A stretch of 64,000 nucleotides of DNA from CAYTCZ01 sp964436315 (GCA_964436315.1 CAYTCZ010000001.1:1-64000); one strand, 5' to 3'; counted from the stretch's first letter, positions 26,732-36,428 are shown. The notes: generated by a model not told the origin, from the letters alone. Program-made: numbers and translations.

Positions 26732-29098
26732 TCAATCGTCGAACGGAGGGTCGAGGCTGTACTGGCGCTCGATCACCGCGGCGAGGTCGGGCCCCTTCCA
26801 GTACGGCTCGATCCAGCGCATGCGTTGGTCCTTCCAGTTCGGATTGGGGCGTCGCCAGTGGCCGCGGACCATGAAACGATGCATGAGCCTGCCTCCCCCT
26901 GCGCCGCGTTCCAAGGTCTGATACCCGCGGACCGCCGCGATCGAGATCTTTCCGGGAAGGTAGAACAGGCCGCTACTCTCACCGTCGCCCGCTGCACTTC
27001 GGGCTGCCGTAGTGCGATGGGGTGGTCGGAGGACCGGCTCGACGCCGGCGCTCGTCGCGTAGAGGATCGCGTTGACGACAGTATGCGTGAGCTTCTCGAG
27101 GGGAGTGCGCATATCCAGCTCCTCCTGCTGGCCCTCCTCGCCGAGCCAGACAGGTTCGCGCTCGTCGTCGCCGAAGATCGGCTGGTCGTCGCGAACGGAA
27201 AGGGTGTGCTGCACCACCTGCGGCACGCCTTCCCCCAACGTGTCGAGCGCGAAGTCGAACACGACGGTGCGCTCGTCGTCGGAGTCGTGCGGAAGCTCGC
27301 GCACGAAGACCGTCAACACCCGGGCCATGTGACCGCTCATCGGCAGCCCGGCTCCGGCGACGTGGCGCTCCGCGAAGGAGAGCGTGCTTCGGTCGGTGAA
27401 GACGAGCGCGAAGCTCGGAAACGGCATCCTCAGGTCGTGACCGACGACGTCGGTGTCCGTCTTCTGCAGCATGAATGCGAGCGACGCCGACACCCAGAAG
27501 GTTCGTCGACGATGGAGCTCGTGGTTGAGCGCTGCGACCAGGACCGATTCGGTCAGGAGCGGATCATCCTCGACCTCTCTGGCGAGACGCCGCGCGCTGA
27601 GCCGGCGTCGCACGTCGCTCGGCTCGACCACCGGTGGCTCATCGCCATCGGCCTCGTCGCGGAGTTCGCCCGCCATCGCCGCGAGCTCTTCGTCCCACTG
27701 AAAACGCTCCGCCCAGCGTTCGTCCGCCGTGGGGGGCGCCTGGTGCTCGGCGTCCTCCTTCAGGCCGAGCTCCGCCCACATCCACGAGGGGTCGTACGCA
27801 GGCTCCCCGTGACGCAGTGCTCGCTCGTACAGCCCTTCGAGCCCGTGGATCAGCGACTCCACGCGAGGTCGCATCGACGCCTTCTTCGCCGAGTCGCGAG
27901 GTGTCGCACCGTCCAGCGCGGGGATCGGGTCGTCCACCCACGAACGGTAGTGCTCCTCCTGGTGCCGCAAGAGAAGCGCCTCGCGGATCCGCGGATCCAT
28001 CTCCGGCGCCCGCGACGGACCGAGGCGCTTGCTGAACTCCTCGACACTCTCGTGGGTCGTGTGACGATGGCGCAGCGCACTCCCGAGGAGCTCTTCCAGC
28101 AGCGCCCGCCCGCGCTCTCCCCTCTCCGCCGTCAGGGTCATCAACACCAGCTCGGCCCCTTCCAGGCTCACCGAGCCGAGCGGCTTCCGGTCACCTGGCG
28201 CCAGGGTCTCGACCCATTCCCACCTTTCGTCCTCTTCGAAGTAGAAGAAATCGGGATGGGCCTCGAGGAAACGGACGAGCGCCTCGGTCTCTCCGTCGAC
28301 CACCTCGAAGTGGGCAAGGGTCGGGAGAACGTGATGTCCGTCGGCGTCCACTATGTCCGGCATCCCCCTGTCGAACGCGCGGATCCACGCATCGTGCATC
28401 AAGAGAACGCCTTCCTGCTTGTAGAACGCCAGCGAATCGGCCCGGGGGTCGTCCGCGCGAAACTCGTCACGAGTCGCTCGGAGGTCCTCGATCAGCGACG
28501 GGACTATCCACCGCGGAAAATGCAGACACCCGCCGTCGATCTCGGGCTGTCCCGACGGACCCATCGAGTTGATGCGCGCCCCGACGAGCGTGCCGCGGTG
28601 CATCGTCCGCGAAGCAGTCTGCTCGCGCACCTTGACCGTCGTACCTTCCAGAGGTTGCCGCAGTGAGATCGACTGGCCCGGAACGATGTCGACGACCTCC
28701 CACGGCTGGAACGCGCTCCGCGACATTCGGGTGAGGTACTGATGGGGGCCGCAACCCTCGCGAAGGTCCCCGGCGACGTGCTGAGCGGGTGTTCGCCCTT
28801 CGGCGAGCGGCCGATCGAAGCGGAACCAGCCGAGGAAGACGTCGATCGAGTTTCGCTCCTCATCCCCCAGAAACGGCAGCGCACCTCCGTCCTCGCCCCA
28901 GAAGTCGAGCATCGCCGCGTCGATCTCGTCGGGAAAGACGTGCTGTTCGTACTCCAGCAGTCCCGCGAGCGCGGCGCCACGGTCCATCGTCGCCTCGTCG
29001 CGACGATGCGCGTTCTGCTCGGCGCGAAGACAGCATCGCTTGTACTTTTTTCCGCTGCCGCAAGGGCAGGGGTCGTTTCGTCCGACGTCAGCCATCAT
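26732..29098 (-). CDS. SEC-C motif protein, N-terminal zinc motif (788 aa)
   Basis: Starts with a SEC-C motif, GRNDPCPCGSGKKYKRCC (residues 6-23). Two adjacent ATGs (29098, 29095) follow an AGAGGAG site. The rest is a long soluble protein without recognised catalytic residues, with an acidic middle and a conserved-looking tail: LPGKISIAAVRGYQ, then RGHWRR and RWIEPYWKGPDLAA near residues 745-780. That RGHWRR/RWIEPYWKGP pattern reads like an independent small domain. It lies downstream of zorD in the same orientation, separated by a 387-bp stretch holding a broken reading frame, and upstream of the smaller SEC-C gene, so the two may be co-transcribed. Function unknown. Confidence 0.78.
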   Translation of the reverse strand: MMADVGRNDPCPCGSGKKYKRCCLRAEQNAHRRDEATMDRGAALAGLLEYEQHVFPDEIDAAMLDFWGEDGGALPFLGDEERNSIDVFLGWFRFDRPLAEGRTPAQHVAGDLREGCGPHQYLTRMSRSAFQPWEVVDIVPGQSISLRQPLEGTTVKVREQTASRTMHRGTLVGARINSMGPSGQPEIDGGCLHFPRWIVPSLIEDLRATRDEFRADDPRADSLAFYKQEGVLLMHDAWIRAFDRGMPDIVDADGHHVLPTLAHFEVVDGETEALVRFLEAHPDFFYFEEDERWEWVETLAPGDRKPLGSVSLEGAELVLMTLTAERGERGRALLEELLGSALRHRHTTHESVEEFSKRLGPSRAPEMDPRIREALLLRHQEEHYRSWVDDPIPALDGATPRDSAKKASMRPRVESLIHGLEGLYERALRHGEPAYDPSWMWAELGLKEDAEHQAPPTADERWAERFQWDEELAAMAGELRDEADGDEPPVVEPSDVRRRLSARRLAREVEDDPLLTESVLVAALNHELHRRRTFWVSASLAFMLQKTDTDVVGHDLRMPFPSFALVFTDRSTLSFAERHVAGAGLPMSGHMARVLTVFVRELPHDSDDERTVVFDFALDTLGEGVPQVVQHTLSVRDDQPIFGDDEREPVWLGEEGQQEELDMRTPLEKLTHTVVNAILYATSAGVEPVLRPPHRTTAARSAAGDGESSGLFYLPGKISIAAVRGYQTLERGAGGGRLMHRFMVRGHWRRPNPNWKDQRMRWIEPYWKGPDLAAVIERQYSLDPPFDD

Positions 29099-29124
29099 TC
29101 GCTCCTCTGGAGGTCGAGAAGAAG

Positions 29125-29485
29125 CTATTCCTCATCCGACCGATCGAGCAAGCCACGCAGATAGTGCTCGGCGAGCTCGACGCGGAGGTCGCATTCTCGC
29201 GCCCAGACCGCGACCGGGTCCTCCCGGCGGGCGAGCGCGCACGCCGCCACGACACCTCGACGACGCGAGTGAGTCGGACGCCAGAGGTTCGCGGAGTTGC
29301 CGGACCTTTCACGTCACGGCATCTCGACGCGTGCGTCGGCAACGCAAGCATACGTTTCGGGATCCGGGTATTGCTCCGGGGTCCAACCGACCGTTTCGAA
29401 GCATTCTTCGGGGATGCGAAGAAAGTAGGACCGCTCTCGCCGTCGGCGCCTCGAAACCGTGCTCGATGGCCCTGGCGAAACGTTC
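29125..29485 (-). pseudogene. Degenerate coding remnant between zorD and the SEC-C gene
   Basis: The 387-bp gap contains protein-like sequence on the minus strand. One frame reads RSYFLRIPEECFETVGW followed by TPEQYPDPETYACVADARVE, then an in-frame TGA (29314-29316), then in the same frame NSANLWRPTHSRRRG and a long run ending CDLRVELAEHYLRGLLDRS and a stop at 29125. Upstream of RSYF there is no usable start; the coding-like sequence seems to continue in another frame (ERFARAIEHGFEAPTAR), directly after the zorD stop. The amino-acid mix (few Arg/Ser, many Glu/Tyr/Trp) is unlike antisense shadows here. I read it as a roughly 115-codon gene broken by a frameshift and a nonsense codon. No family recognised. 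Confidence 0.4.
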
Positions 29486-32400
29486 TCAGTCTGACATTCC
29501 GTGTCTGAGTCGCTCTACATCAAGGTGGTAGAAGCCTTCGTCGTCGCTACTCAAGACGGGAACACCACGTACGTTCAGCGCCGTCTTCAGGGCTCCCAGT
29601 GATCTTCGAGTCCGGCCCATCGTGACCCCGGCCGACCGGGCGACTTCGTGAAGATGGGGGCGACGATGCTGCATGAGCGCGACCATGATGGTGCGGGCGC
29701 CCTCGTGATCCAACTGACGTTCCCGGAGCCGGCGGCCCCAGCTGCCCGACTCGAATACCTGTTGCACAAAAGCTTCTGCCTCCGCCACCTTTCTGCCGGC
29801 CCCGACTGCCCTCACATGATCCGGCAAAGCGACCTTCTTTACCGGTGCGCGGACCTCTGAAGGCTGCGTACGCAGCCGCTTCATCGTCATCTCCTCGACC
29901 TCGAGCATCTCATCGATTTGATCGACCTCGGAGCCGCTGTCCTCCGTCAACACCACCCCGATCGCCTCGACAGAGAACGAGAGGTCGGACGACTTACGGA
30001 TCACCGAGTCCGCCAGTTCAGCCTTCTCCCGCATGAGTTGGTCGATCCGCTGGTCTACGGTGAACAGCCCATCCGCGGTAGCGATCGGTACGTGCACCGC
30101 GACGGGCCGCGTCTGGCCGATTCGATGCACGCGGTCGGTCGCCTGGTTCTCTTTGGACGGGTTCCATTCGCGGGTCAGGTGGATGACATGGTTGGCCGCC
30201 GTGATGTTGAGACCGAGGCCTGTCGCCTGCGGCGACAGAACGATGACGCCGAACCCCTCGGCCCGCTGGAAGCGCTGAATCTCGTCGTACCGTGCCGTCG
30301 CGGACTGCTCTCCGTTCACCACGACCGGGCGAAACCCGAACTCGTGTCGAACAGCCATCTGCACCAGGGGCTGAAGGACTCGCCGGCTCGTGAAAATGAC
30401 CGCTTTTTCGCCCCGACGCTCGATCTCCCGCAGCTTGTCCATCATGAACTGGAACTTGCCGCTCGAACGTACGATCGCGTTCGGGTCACCATCGTGTTGG
30501 TCGAACAAGTCGGCCAGCCCCAGCTCATGAGCTCTATCCCGCAGCGCCCACGGATGGGTGCTGCACACGACGAGTTCATTGATCGCCGCGAGGGCACCCT
30601 TCTGCCCCGAACGGTGTTCGGCAACGACCGCCTCGTAGACGGTCCGCTCGAACTCCGTCATCTTCACGGCACAGGTGTCCACCGTCTTCTCTGGCAAGTC
30701 CGTAAGAAGGCTCTTCATCCGCCGCAGATAATGGGGCCCCAGCGTCTGCAGCGTGCGTGAACTCGCCTCGGCCGCTCTCTTGCCCCCGCCTTCGATCGGG
30801 CGGACGACGTCTGCCATGAACTGCCGCATCGTGCCGAGCAGGCCGGGTTGAGCGAACTCGATCACCGCCCATAGTTCCTCGAGCCGATTTTCGACCGGAG
30901 TCGCACTCAGCGCGAGCCGTAGCTTCGCGTCCAGTGCGCGCGACGCACGAGACCGCTTCGTACCGTGATTCTTGATGTAGTGAGCCTCGTCGAGGACCGC
31001 GACCTGAAAAGGAATCCGGGCAAAGACGCGCTGGTCGTTCGCCATCGTGTCGTAGGTGACGGCCACGATGTCGTGGCGCACGAGTTCGGCGGGGTCGCGG
31101 GTGCGGGATGGGCCGCGGTGTTGATACACGTCGACGTCGCGCCCGATGAACTTCTCGATCTCGTCCAGCCAGTTGCGTACGACAGCTCCCGGACCGACGA
31201 TCAGCGAGGGTCGAAGCGCGCGAGTCTCGTGCAAATGCGCCAGCAGCGCCGCGACCTGAACCGTTTTGCCCAACCCCATCTCGTCGGCCAGCAGTCCACC
31301 CTGTCCATGGGCCTCGTTCTGCGCCGCATCCCAGAGGTTCCGTAGCCAAACGTGACCTTCCTCCTGATGGGGGCGAAGGCGCCCTTGGAAGGCACCTGAG
31401 ACCGTGTAGCGGGTCAACTGAGAGCGGAGGGCTTCGGCCGTTCGGGCGGAAAACTCGAGCTCGTCGACATTGTCCGCGACCTCCAGGACCACGACCGGTG
31501 GTTTCTCCACGCCCTCCGGCGACGAGTCGTCTTCGGTTTTCGGGGTCGGCACGCGACGAGCGTCGTCTTCCGCAATGCTCAGAAGGCCCGGACCACCGCG
31601 CGGTGCATAGCTCGGTCCCGGCACATACTCGACCTCGCCCCTCACCCGTGGACCGAAGTTGGCGACATCGATCTCGGCCAGCCGTTTCGCCGCCGCACTG
31701 AAGTCCATCTCCGCCGCGGCCTTTGCGAGGTCCGGGCGAGCCCGCCCGACCCTGGATTCCACGTACCGTCCGGGATCCTGAGCAAACTCCTCGACCTCGG
31801 CCGCAGGGACCTTCGGAACCGCGCGAATCACGTCGATCCGCTGGCGGACCTCCTCGTCGTACGCGATGCGCTCGCGCCCGCGACCGTGAAGCCCCGTCTG
31901 CCGGCTCATCACGGGGGCCACCCCCGTCTCCATCAGTTCGTCAGCCGCTTCGAACGACTCGTGCCCTGGCAGCGTCGGCCGAATCTCGAGGCCCCCGTCG
32001 GGGGTCGGCCGAATCTCGGCCTTCACTTCGTCGGCTCGAGGTACCAGGTAGCGTTCGCTCTTCAGTTGCTGACTGACCGCGAGTCCCCCCTCGGGGGCCA
32101 CGTCCGCTCCCTGTTCCGCGAGTTCTTGTACTTGTTGTAAGAACGCGTACTCGTCACTCACCCGGTCGAACCGCTCCGGTTGGGACGCGATCCGCGCTCG
32201 CATCTTCGCGAATTCCCGCGGCAGGATGTGGAGTCTCGAATGCTGCCGATCCCAGAATCCGCAGTCCACGGGCACGAAACGGTCATTCCCTTCACCGACG
32301 AAGGTGTCGTCCCACGGGGTCTGCCAGTGGATCCGAACTTTGGGACTCCCCCTGCCGATCGGTGCCGACGGTCTCGCCTCGGCCTTCCATCCCTGAGACA

Positions 32401-32695
32401 ACTCCAGACCGAATGCCGCAAGCTCGATCGGCTCGAACTCGGCCACGGTCGAGAACGGCATGACGTTCCCCTGGACGTACCCCTCGTCGGCGAGCAGTTC
32501 GAGGTCCGAAAAGACCTGCCGCGCTCGGGGCAGCGCGTGCTCCAGCGCCTCGGCGTCATCGAGGGATCGACGTTCCCCTTCGTTCGACTCCCAGTAGAAC
32601 ACGACCCCGCCGCGGTTCACGTCGGGCAAACCCCGAAGGTCGTAGGTCGTCGTGGCACCGCCCTTCCGACGTCGAATTCGATCCAGGAACCGCAT
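29486..32695 (-). CDS. zorD: ZorD, SNF2-family helicase of type I Zorya
   Basis: 1069 aa. The N-terminal roughly 440 residues are a Zorya-type region without known motif. The SNF2 core follows: LADEMGLGKTVQVAALL (Walker A), VLDEAHYIKN (DEAH), LALSATPVENR (motif III), then the helicase C half with KAVIFTSRRVLQPLVQ, LSPQATGLGLNITAANHVIH and DRVHRIGQTRPVAVH. The last 100 residues look like a winged-helix tail (HRRPHLHEVARSAGVTMGR). In type I Zorya, ZorD is the soluble effector that degrades phage DNA after the ZorAB motor senses envelope perturbation. Its ATG directly abuts the zorC TAA, so translation is coupled. Confidence 0.9.
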   Translation of the reverse strand: MRFLDRIRRRKGGATTTYDLRGLPDVNRGGVVFYWESNEGERRSLDDAEALEHALPRARQVFSDLELLADEGYVQGNVMPFSTVAEFEPIELAAFGLELSQGWKAEARPSAPIGRGSPKVRIHWQTPWDDTFVGEGNDRFVPVDCGFWDRQHSRLHILPREFAKMRARIASQPERFDRVSDEYAFLQQVQELAEQGADVAPEGGLAVSQQLKSERYLVPRADEVKAEIRPTPDGGLEIRPTLPGHESFEAADELMETGVAPVMSRQTGLHGRGRERIAYDEEVRQRIDVIRAVPKVPAAEVEEFAQDPGRYVESRVGRARPDLAKAAAEMDFSAAAKRLAEIDVANFGPRVRGEVEYVPGPSYAPRGGPGLLSIAEDDARRVPTPKTEDDSSPEGVEKPPVVVLEVADNVDELEFSARTAEALRSQLTRYTVSGAFQGRLRPHQEEGHVWLRNLWDAAQNEAHGQGGLLADEMGLGKTVQVAALLAHLHETRALRPSLIVGPGAVVRNWLDEIEKFIGRDVDVYQHRGPSRTRDPAELVRHDIVAVTYDTMANDQRVFARIPFQVAVLDEAHYIKNHGTKRSRASRALDAKLRLALSATPVENRLEELWAVIEFAQPGLLGTMRQFMADVVRPIEGGGKRAAEASSRTLQTLGPHYLRRMKSLLTDLPEKTVDTCAVKMTEFERTVYEAVVAEHRSGQKGALAAINELVVCSTHPWALRDRAHELGLADLFDQHDGDPNAIVRSSGKFQFMMDKLREIERRGEKAVIFTSRRVLQPLVQMAVRHEFGFRPVVVNGEQSATARYDEIQRFQRAEGFGVIVLSPQATGLGLNITAANHVIHLTREWNPSKENQATDRVHRIGQTRPVAVHVPIATADGLFTVDQRIDQLMREKAELADSVIRKSSDLSFSVEAIGVVLTEDSGSEVDQIDEMLEVEEMTMKRLRTQPSEVRAPVKKVALPDHVRAVGAGRKVAEAEAFVQQVFESGSWGRRLRERQLDHEGARTIMVALMQHRRPHLHEVARSAGVTMGRTRRSLGALKTALNVRGVPVLSSDDEGFYHLDVERLRHGMSD

Positions 32696-33778
32696 TTATA
32701 GCCCCAACCTTCGCAACAGATACCTCGTGTTCCCCTGCCAGTTGGCGGAGTGAATGATGCGATCGATAGCCCGCGAACGATTCTTCAAGCTCCCGACCCA
32801 ATGCATCTTCGCCTTCAGCTCTTGAAAGTAATCGGCGGGATAGACGTACCCGGCATTTCCGACGTCTGCGAACTCGATCACGCCGAACGCCCCGAAATCG
32901 AGAAAAACCGCATCCCGAGACGAGTCCACCTGAACGTCCGTCGCCACATCCAGGTATCTGCTCCAAAACGCAAAACGTTCGTTGTCCGACCAGAAAAACT
33001 CCTGCAGTCGCAGAAATCTCACCAGAGTCCCGAGAAATCTTCGGACCTCGTCCGTGAGGTCCCACGTCTCCCACGCACGTCCCTCGCACTCCATGACCAG
33101 CGAGCGAACGCTCGGCACCTTCGACACGGACGAAGGGTGTACCGAACTGGTGTAGAGTCGCGTCATCGCCGACGTCAGGAGCGTGTCGGATGCCGTCGAA
33201 AACATCGTCCGAAGCTCCTCCGGTTCGAAGAGATCCCAAACTTGGGTCGAGCCACTTTCAACCGCCGCGTTCCGCAGACCTTGACGCCACCGCTCACTCC
33301 GTACCAGCGTTCGCTCGCATGCTTCGTCGAAGGAGTACCCGGACTCGTGGGCGAGCGACAGGAACTGCGGGCCTTCGCCTTCCAGCAGCAACCGCTGCCC
33401 CGCGCCGAGATCTGGACGTTCCATCAGCAAGCGCGCGAGGTTCTCGTGATGTTCTTGTGTCGAGGGATTCTGGACCCCCAGCCATAGAGAACGCGTCGAC
33501 ACGAGCGTGGTGTCGAGCGCCAGCAGCTCCAGAACCCGCCGCGATACGTCGGGGGAAGGATGTTCCAGGAGCGCGCCTACCAGGCGACGCTCCGTGCTGC
33601 TCAGTGCGGCGAGCAAACGTCTCGGTTCCGAAAACGACCGAAACTTGCGGATGAGGTGCTCGACGAGCGGCGAGCCACTCGAAATTCGACCGTCCTCGAG
33701 GTCGGACCCCTTCTGTCGGTGATTCTCTCGGACCTCATCCAGTGCGGAGAGCAGACGGCTCGGACGAAAGGCTCTCAT
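32696..33778 (-). CDS. zorC: ZorC, EH-signature protein of type I Zorya
   Basis: 360 aa, alpha-helical. The C-terminal third carries the Glu-His signature: FGAFGVIEFADVGNAGYVY (residues about 290-308, the Glu) and RIIHSANWQG (about 340-350, the His), with a conserved FWSDNERFAFWSRYL before it. In type I Zorya, ZorC binds DNA and is thought to link the motor to ZorD. The start overlaps the zorB stop by 4 bp and the stop abuts zorD, as expected for the ABCD operon. The position in the gene order and the EH motif together make the call firm. Confidence 0.87.
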   Translation of the reverse strand: MRAFRPSRLLSALDEVRENHRQKGSDLEDGRISSGSPLVEHLIRKFRSFSEPRRLLAALSSTERRLVGALLEHPSPDVSRRVLELLALDTTLVSTRSLWLGVQNPSTQEHHENLARLLMERPDLGAGQRLLLEGEGPQFLSLAHESGYSFDEACERTLVRSERWRQGLRNAAVESGSTQVWDLFEPEELRTMFSTASDTLLTSAMTRLYTSSVHPSSVSKVPSVRSLVMECEGRAWETWDLTDEVRRFLGTLVRFLRLQEFFWSDNERFAFWSRYLDVATDVQVDSSRDAVFLDFGAFGVIEFADVGNAGYVYPADYFQELKAKMHWVGSLKNRSRAIDRIIHSANWQGNTRYLLRRLGL

Positions 33779-34548
33779 TGGATGAACATCTTGCTGAGCA
33801 TGACCAGTGCGATCTCGTCTTTCAGCCGGAACCGGACCTCGAGCCTTCGCGAAGCGTCTTCGTCCTCCTCCCCCGCTTCGTTTAGGACCGGTCGCGAGCT
33901 CGAGTAGCCGATGGCTGCCAGAATCCCGCGCGGCGAGTAGGCGCGGCCCAGCTGTTCCTCGATGACGAACTCCATCGCGGAATAGGCGCGCGCCTGGGAC
34001 AGCTCGAGGTTGAACAGATAACCCTCGTCGACGCTCTTGGTCCGACGGAAGTTGGAGTTCGTATGGCCCTCGAAGATGATCTGGTCGACGTAGGGCCTGA
34101 GTTCCTCGTCGCCGAGCAGCGCGTCGAAATAGTCCTCGATGAATCCGGCGATCACCCTTTTCCCACCGGCGGTCAGTGTGGCCGAACCCTCGGCGAACAG
34201 AACGCGGGACCCCAGCGTCACCGTCCCTCGTTCGACGTCGAACGTCACGTCCTGTCGGCCTTCGAACGTCTTGCGAAGTCGTTCGGTGATCTTCGCGCGA
34301 GTCTGCAGGGCCTTCCGCGCCTGGTCCTGCAACTCGAGCAGCCTGGAGGACTGCTGTTTGATCCGCTGCTCCTGGTCCTGTAACTCCTTCTGCTGGTCCA
34401 CCAACTGCTGACGTTGAGTTTCGATGTCGATCTTCGCCGCGAGGATCGTACCGATGAGCAGCACGATGAACACCAGCAGCAACCCTGCCATCAGGTCGGA
34501 GTACGACATCCAGTAGTCGTGCACACCGGGTGAGGAGCTCCGTCTCAT
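33775..34548 (-). CDS. zorB: ZorB, MotB/OmpA-like stator protein
   Basis: 257 aa. A short cytoplasmic N-terminus, then one membrane helix (residues about 17-36, SDLMAGLLLVFIVLLIGTIL) carrying D18 in the position of the MotB/ZorB proton-binding aspartate. A periplasmic coiled coil follows (about 40-95, Gln/Leu rich), then an OmpA-like peptidoglycan-binding domain (VLFAEGSATLTAGGKR, IIFEGHTNSNF, LELSQARAYSAMEFVI). With ZorA it forms the proton-driven inner-membrane motor of Zorya. It overlaps zorA and zorC by 4 bp each. Confidence 0.93.
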   Translation of the reverse strand: MRRSSSPGVHDYWMSYSDLMAGLLLVFIVLLIGTILAAKIDIETQRQQLVDQQKELQDQEQRIKQQSSRLLELQDQARKALQTRAKITERLRKTFEGRQDVTFDVERGTVTLGSRVLFAEGSATLTAGGKRVIAGFIEDYFDALLGDEELRPYVDQIIFEGHTNSNFRRTKSVDEGYLFNLELSQARAYSAMEFVIEEQLGRAYSPRGILAAIGYSSSRPVLNEAGEEDEDASRRLEVRFRLKDEIALVMLSKMFIQ

Positions 34549-36164
34549 TCAGCCCCTCCGTCCTGGGCGATGTTGATCTTCTGCGTCCGCGCCGAATCGG
34601 CCACCCCGCTGGTCAGCTGCGTGCGCGCCGAATCGGCCACCCCGCTGGTCATCAGCTGCGTCACTCGGTCGAGCTCGTCCAGCCGTACCGACAAACTCAT
34701 CAACGTGCCGTTGAAACGGTTGACGACCTCGGCGGTCGCTCCATCGAATACACTGAGCGTTTCCTGAAGGCTTTGCTCGGTGTTGGAGAGCTGCTGATTG
34801 AGCAGCGCCGAAAGGCTGTTGACCTTTTCGAGCGCGACATCGAGTGCCTCGACGTTCTGCGACATTCCCTCCTGTAGTTCCATGCCGAGGCGCTGCGCCG
34901 ACTCGCCGAACCGTTCCATCGTCGTCGGGAGCTCGTTGACGGCCGAACGGATTCCCGCCTGCGCCTCTCGCAGTTCTCCGAGGCCACGGTTGAGATCGAC
35001 CACCCCCGAATGAACCTGAAGCGCCGCTTCTCGAAGTCGATCGCTCGTCTCGTCATGGCGTTCCGTATGCTCGCGCCAGGCGATCGCCAACTCGCGCTGG
35101 AGGACCGCGTTGCCGTCCAGTCGGTCTAGAAGCTCTTGCAGCCCCCGCTCGGTCTCCCGATGCCATTCGAGCGTCCTATCGAGGGCCACCCCGAGGTCGT
35201 CGAACTGTTGGCTCAGCTTTTCGTGAAACGACGAAGAGAAACCCTCCATCATCGAGCCCAGCGCTTCGCGGTGAGCGTCTTGCGACGCCTCCCCGATCTT
35301 GGTGACCGCGTTCTGGACCCCCTCGAACGATGGCGTCAGCGCCGTCGCAATCGCCGCCGGGAGGTCGCTGACCAGGGTTCCCAGGTAGCCGCCCTGCTCC
35401 TCGGCCGCGACCACCATCTGCTGGGCCGCTTTCGAGATCTTCTTCAGGAGCTCGTCGTTGGACTGGTGTTTGAGCCGCGAAATGCTCCCCGCGAGTTCCG
35501 TCGCGACGGACTCGACCTCCGAGCGAACCAGGCGTCCCGCGACGAGGCTCGCCATCGACATGCAAATTCCGACGATCGACGAGTGAAACGCAACCGATAC
35601 GCCAGCGAGCAGCGTGTTCATCCCCACCATCATCGCTTCGCTGCCAGACGTCGAGTCGAGCCCCCCGAGCCCTCCCACGAGTCCGATGAAGGTGAACAGA
35701 ATGCCGAGCGCCGTGAAGAGCGGAGGTGCGAGGTCGATCACCGCGCGCACGGTCATCGGTGCCGCCGCCATGATGTCGTCTACCCATATCTCGGCCGCGT
35801 CATCCCTCACTCGGCCCTGCTGAAAGATCCTCAGCTGAAGCGGAGTCGGAAGTAGGATCACGACGTGGGGGATGCCGCGGTCTCCGCCCGCGGAGAACGT
35901 CGATGGGTCGACGTCCTGCAGACGGACACGAGCCTCCTCCACCCGCTCTACCAGGGTTCCCAGGCGCCACACCGCCACGACTGTGAGTAGCGTCCCGGCG
36001 AGCATCGCTCCCCAGAACACGACCTCCGGTGGAGTGACGACTCCATCACCCGGTTCCAATGCCAGATAGGTCCCGGCGACGAAGATGAACGCCAACGCCG
36101 GGATCACTCCCCAGGCGCCTGGTCCTCTCAGTTTTTTGCTTCGGCTTTCTCCCTCTCGCGCCAT
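34545..36164 (-). CDS. zorA: ZorA, MotA/TolQ-like motor protein with coiled-coil tail
   Basis: 539 aa from the ATG at 36164, chosen for its AAGGGGG site six bases upstream and because the 66 residues before it look non-coding. Membrane helices lie near residues 19-37, 48-67, 147-168 and 184-209; the last two (APPLFTALGILFTFIGLVG and GMNTLLAGVSVAFHSSIVGI) are the MotA/TolQ core. The rest is a long helical cytoplasmic tail, as in ZorA, which carries the signal in the cell. The tail ends in two tandem copies of LTSGVADSARTQ, encoded by a duplicated 36-bp unit near 34575-34650. The 264 bp upstream (36165-36428) must hold the operon promoter, but I find no convincing -35/-10. Confidence 0.9.
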   Translation of the reverse strand: MAREGESRSKKLRGPGAWGVIPALAFIFVAGTYLALEPGDGVVTPPEVVFWGAMLAGTLLTVVAVWRLGTLVERVEEARVRLQDVDPSTFSAGGDRGIPHVVILLPTPLQLRIFQQGRVRDDAAEIWVDDIMAAAPMTVRAVIDLAPPLFTALGILFTFIGLVGGLGGLDSTSGSEAMMVGMNTLLAGVSVAFHSSIVGICMSMASLVAGRLVRSEVESVATELAGSISRLKHQSNDELLKKISKAAQQMVVAAEEQGGYLGTLVSDLPAAIATALTPSFEGVQNAVTKIGEASQDAHREALGSMMEGFSSSFHEKLSQQFDDLGVALDRTLEWHRETERGLQELLDRLDGNAVLQRELAIAWREHTERHDETSDRLREAALQVHSGVVDLNRGLGELREAQAGIRSAVNELPTTMERFGESAQRLGMELQEGMSQNVEALDVALEKVNSLSALLNQQLSNTEQSLQETLSVFDGATAEVVNRFNGTLMSLSVRLDELDRVTQLMTSGVADSARTQLTSGVADSARTQKINIAQDGGAE

Positions 36165-36428
36165 CAGCGGCCCCCTTACTTCCTGGCCTGTCCAGCCATC
36201 GCCAGTCCCGCATCCCATAGGCAACGCTCGTCGGGCGACGAAGCGTTGGAGCGCGTCGCATGAGCCGATGCCGATCTGGGAGACCACCGTTGTAGCATCG
36301 ATTGTCCCGTGGGACGAGGTGTTGGATGAAGCGAGGCGCCCCGGACTCGTGCCGGCGGTCATCGCCAGTTGGAGGCCCGCGGAGTGGCGCCAGTGCGCTG
36401 CCGTACATGCCTACCTCGCGACGAGGGG

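Noticed and set aside
26435..28666. Long open frame (743 codons) on the plus strand opposite the 788-aa SEC-C gene
   Set aside because: It is an antisense shadow of a high-GC gene: His/Arg-rich, no domain, no ribosome binding site, while the minus strand has the SEC-C motif.
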